In this document: piece after piece, positions 6,761 to 7,542 of the stretch
Numbering within the stretch: the stretch's first letter is position 1
How the letters are laid out: the number at the start of each line of letters is the position of its first letter
DNA from: Betaproteobacteria bacterium
GTDB taxonomy: Bacteria > Pseudomonadota > Gammaproteobacteria > Burkholderiales > Burkholderiaceae_E
Length of the DNA stretch: 7,542 nucleotides
Reading direction: 5' to 3'
NCBI GenBank assembly: GCA_009922405.1
Contig: RFVZ01000123.1
Span: forward strand, 1-7,542
The notes under the pieces: generated by a model
Database searches by the model: none
The model's input: the letters and a program-made list of their open reading frames with translations, nothing else
What the model was told of the DNA's origin: nothing
Program-made: the position numbers and the translations under genes

Positions 6761-7264
6761 TCACCGTGCAAAAAGACGGCGCAGGGCACGTTGGATCACC
6801 CGGGCAAGACGCCACGGATATGAGGAATGTAGTTGCGCCAGCAGCGCTACTTTCCACTGATTCCAAAGTTTGTAAATATGTGCAAACCAGGATAGTTCGA
6901 GCAAGCGTGGACGGGTGAGCGTCAGGAGTCGGGCGACCACTGCAGTTCCGATCGTTTTGGCGATCACGATCACCAGCACGCCCAGAAAGGCTCGCCCGTG
7001 ACCGATCAGCCAAAGGGCGGCGATTTTGAGTGGCAACAACATGACCGCTGGAGCAGCGAAAAGTGCGAGGGCCGCATAGGGCGGCAGTCTCATGATGCCC
7101 GCTTCAAGCTTTTGCCAAGGCGGCCAACGTGAAAAACGGGCGATATAGGCCTGAAGCGGCTCCCAACCCCATTCCTCAAACGCAATCAGAACGGCCAGAA
7201 CAAACTGGAGCAGTTGCCGTATGGGGTGCCTAGGGCGTTTTTCTCGGTGCTGGTTTGAAATCAT
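6761..7264 (-). CDS. Uncharacterised small membrane protein
   Basis: I do not assign a function to this 167-residue protein. It has a very basic N-terminus (residues 6-16), a hydrophobic stretch at about 18-29 followed by an EEWGWEPL motif (30-37), then two clear hydrophobic segments at about 63-87 and 92-112, and a basic C-terminal tail (RLARVIQRALRRLFAR at 152-167). An amphipathic helix containing LPPY (60-63) precedes the second segment. The pattern suggests an inner-membrane protein with two or three membrane segments and positively charged ends. Similar EEWGWEPL-containing hypothetical proteins are, from memory, found in proteobacteria, but I know of no established role. ATG 7264 is preferred over an in-frame ATG at 7309, which would lie deeper in the upstream gene; even so it overlaps the M28 peptidase gene by 35 bases. 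Its stop is 73 bases before the ATPase start, so readthrough into the copper operon is possible but not shown. Confidence 0.72.
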   Translation of the reverse strand: MISNQHREKRPRHPIRQLLQFVLAVLIAFEEWGWEPLQAYIARFSRWPPWQKLEAGIMRLPPYAALALFAAPAVMLLPLKIAALWLIGHGRAFLGVLVIVIAKTIGTAVVARLLTLTRPRLLELSWFAHIYKLWNQWKVALLAQLHSSYPWRLARVIQRALRRLFAR

Positions 7265-7542
7265 GGTCTGCCTGGGCTGCGAGCCAAACCATGGCCACCC
7301 ATGCTGCAACGTTCTGATTCAACTGAGTCGGGTTGATCTTGTCCAGGGTGTCGTTGGCAGTGTGGTGAATGTCAAAGTAGCGGGTTGCGTCCTGCGCAAG
7401 CGTAGCAACCGGATGATCCTGCTGATTTGTTAGGGGCCCAAAATCGGGTCCACCGGTCGCATTGTTGTCACCAAACGTGATGCCGAGCGGTGCGATGACG
7501 TCAGCAATCGCCTTCAGCCACGGTCGGGTTTTCTCATCAACC
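7230..7542 (-). CDS. M28-family metallopeptidase, C-terminal fragment (5' end outside window)
   Basis: An open frame enters from the right edge on the minus strand and ends with TAG at 7232-7230, giving the last 103 residues of a larger protein. It reads GPDFGPL and then RYFDIHHTANDTLDKINPTQ, which matches the C-terminal metal-ligand region of M28 zinc aminopeptidases and carboxypeptidase Q-like enzymes (typically YFxxHHTxxDTLDKV). The second of the paired histidines is the expected zinc ligand. Full-length relatives are about 400-550 residues and usually exported. The rest, including the other zinc ligands and any signal peptide, lies outside the window. It is truncated only by the window edge; no frameshift is seen. 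The downstream membrane-protein gene starts inside its last 35 bases, so the two are probably cotranscribed. Substrate specificity cannot be read from this fragment. Confidence 0.82.
   Translation of the reverse strand, partial: VDEKTRPWLKAIADVIAPLGITFGDNNATGGPDFGPLTNQQDHPVATLAQDATRYFDIHHTANDTLDKINPTQLNQNVAAWVAMVWLAAQADHDFKPAPRKTP

Noticed and set aside
6688..6789. Upstream extension of the ATPase frame to 6789
   Set aside because: The extra 34 residues have no family resemblance and overlap the end of the upstream membrane-protein gene; homology begins at the ATG at 6687.

Overview
The window looks like a proteobacterial chromosome or genomic island with moderately high GC, most probably beta- (Burkholderiales-like) or gammaproteobacterial. 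The reasons are the gene families present (a BigR-type ArsR regulator with YeeE/YedE half-proteins, a CusC-type outer-membrane lipoprotein, a Tat-exported copper oxidase and a CusF-type chaperone) and tight gene packing. The taxon is inferred from family resemblance only. No RNA genes, insertion sequences, CRISPR arrays or long repeats were seen, and no stretch over 300 bases lacks a gene.

Left part (1-1218, + strand): a compact three-gene sulfur operon. It holds a BigR/SqrR-like regulator with the two sensor cysteines at the family spacing, then two small membrane proteins that correspond to the two halves of a YeeE/YedE (TsuA-like) sulfur-compound transporter. The first two genes overlap by ATGA, and the third follows within a few bases.

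Middle and right part (1262-6687, - strand): a four-gene copper-resistance operon convergent with the first. In transcription order it encodes a Cu(I) P1B-type ATPase with YHS and HMBD N-terminal metal-binding modules, a TolC/CusC-like outer-membrane lipoprotein, a Tat-exported multicopper oxidase with a Met-rich tail, and a small CusF-like periplasmic copper chaperone. Two of the three junctions are 4-base ATGA overlaps and the third is a 13-base gap, so it is almost certainly one transcript. The implied route is cytoplasm to periplasm by the ATPase, oxidation of Cu(I) to Cu(II) by the oxidase, buffering by the CusF-like protein, and some outer-membrane role for the TolC-like protein. No RND pump, membrane-fusion protein or copper regulator lies in the window.

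Right edge (6761-7542, - strand): an uncharacterised small membrane protein, whose start overlaps the 3' end of a truncated M28-family metallopeptidase gene that runs off the window. These two genes probably form a separate unit upstream of the copper operon, with 73 bases between them and the ATPase start. That gap contains a short inverted repeat next to the ATPase start codon.

Most of the content belongs to known families. The points most worth a second look are the outer-membrane factor without RND partners, the Trp-to-Met change at the CusF metal site, the two-domain layout of the copper oxidase, the uncharacterised membrane protein, and the inverted repeat before the ATPase.
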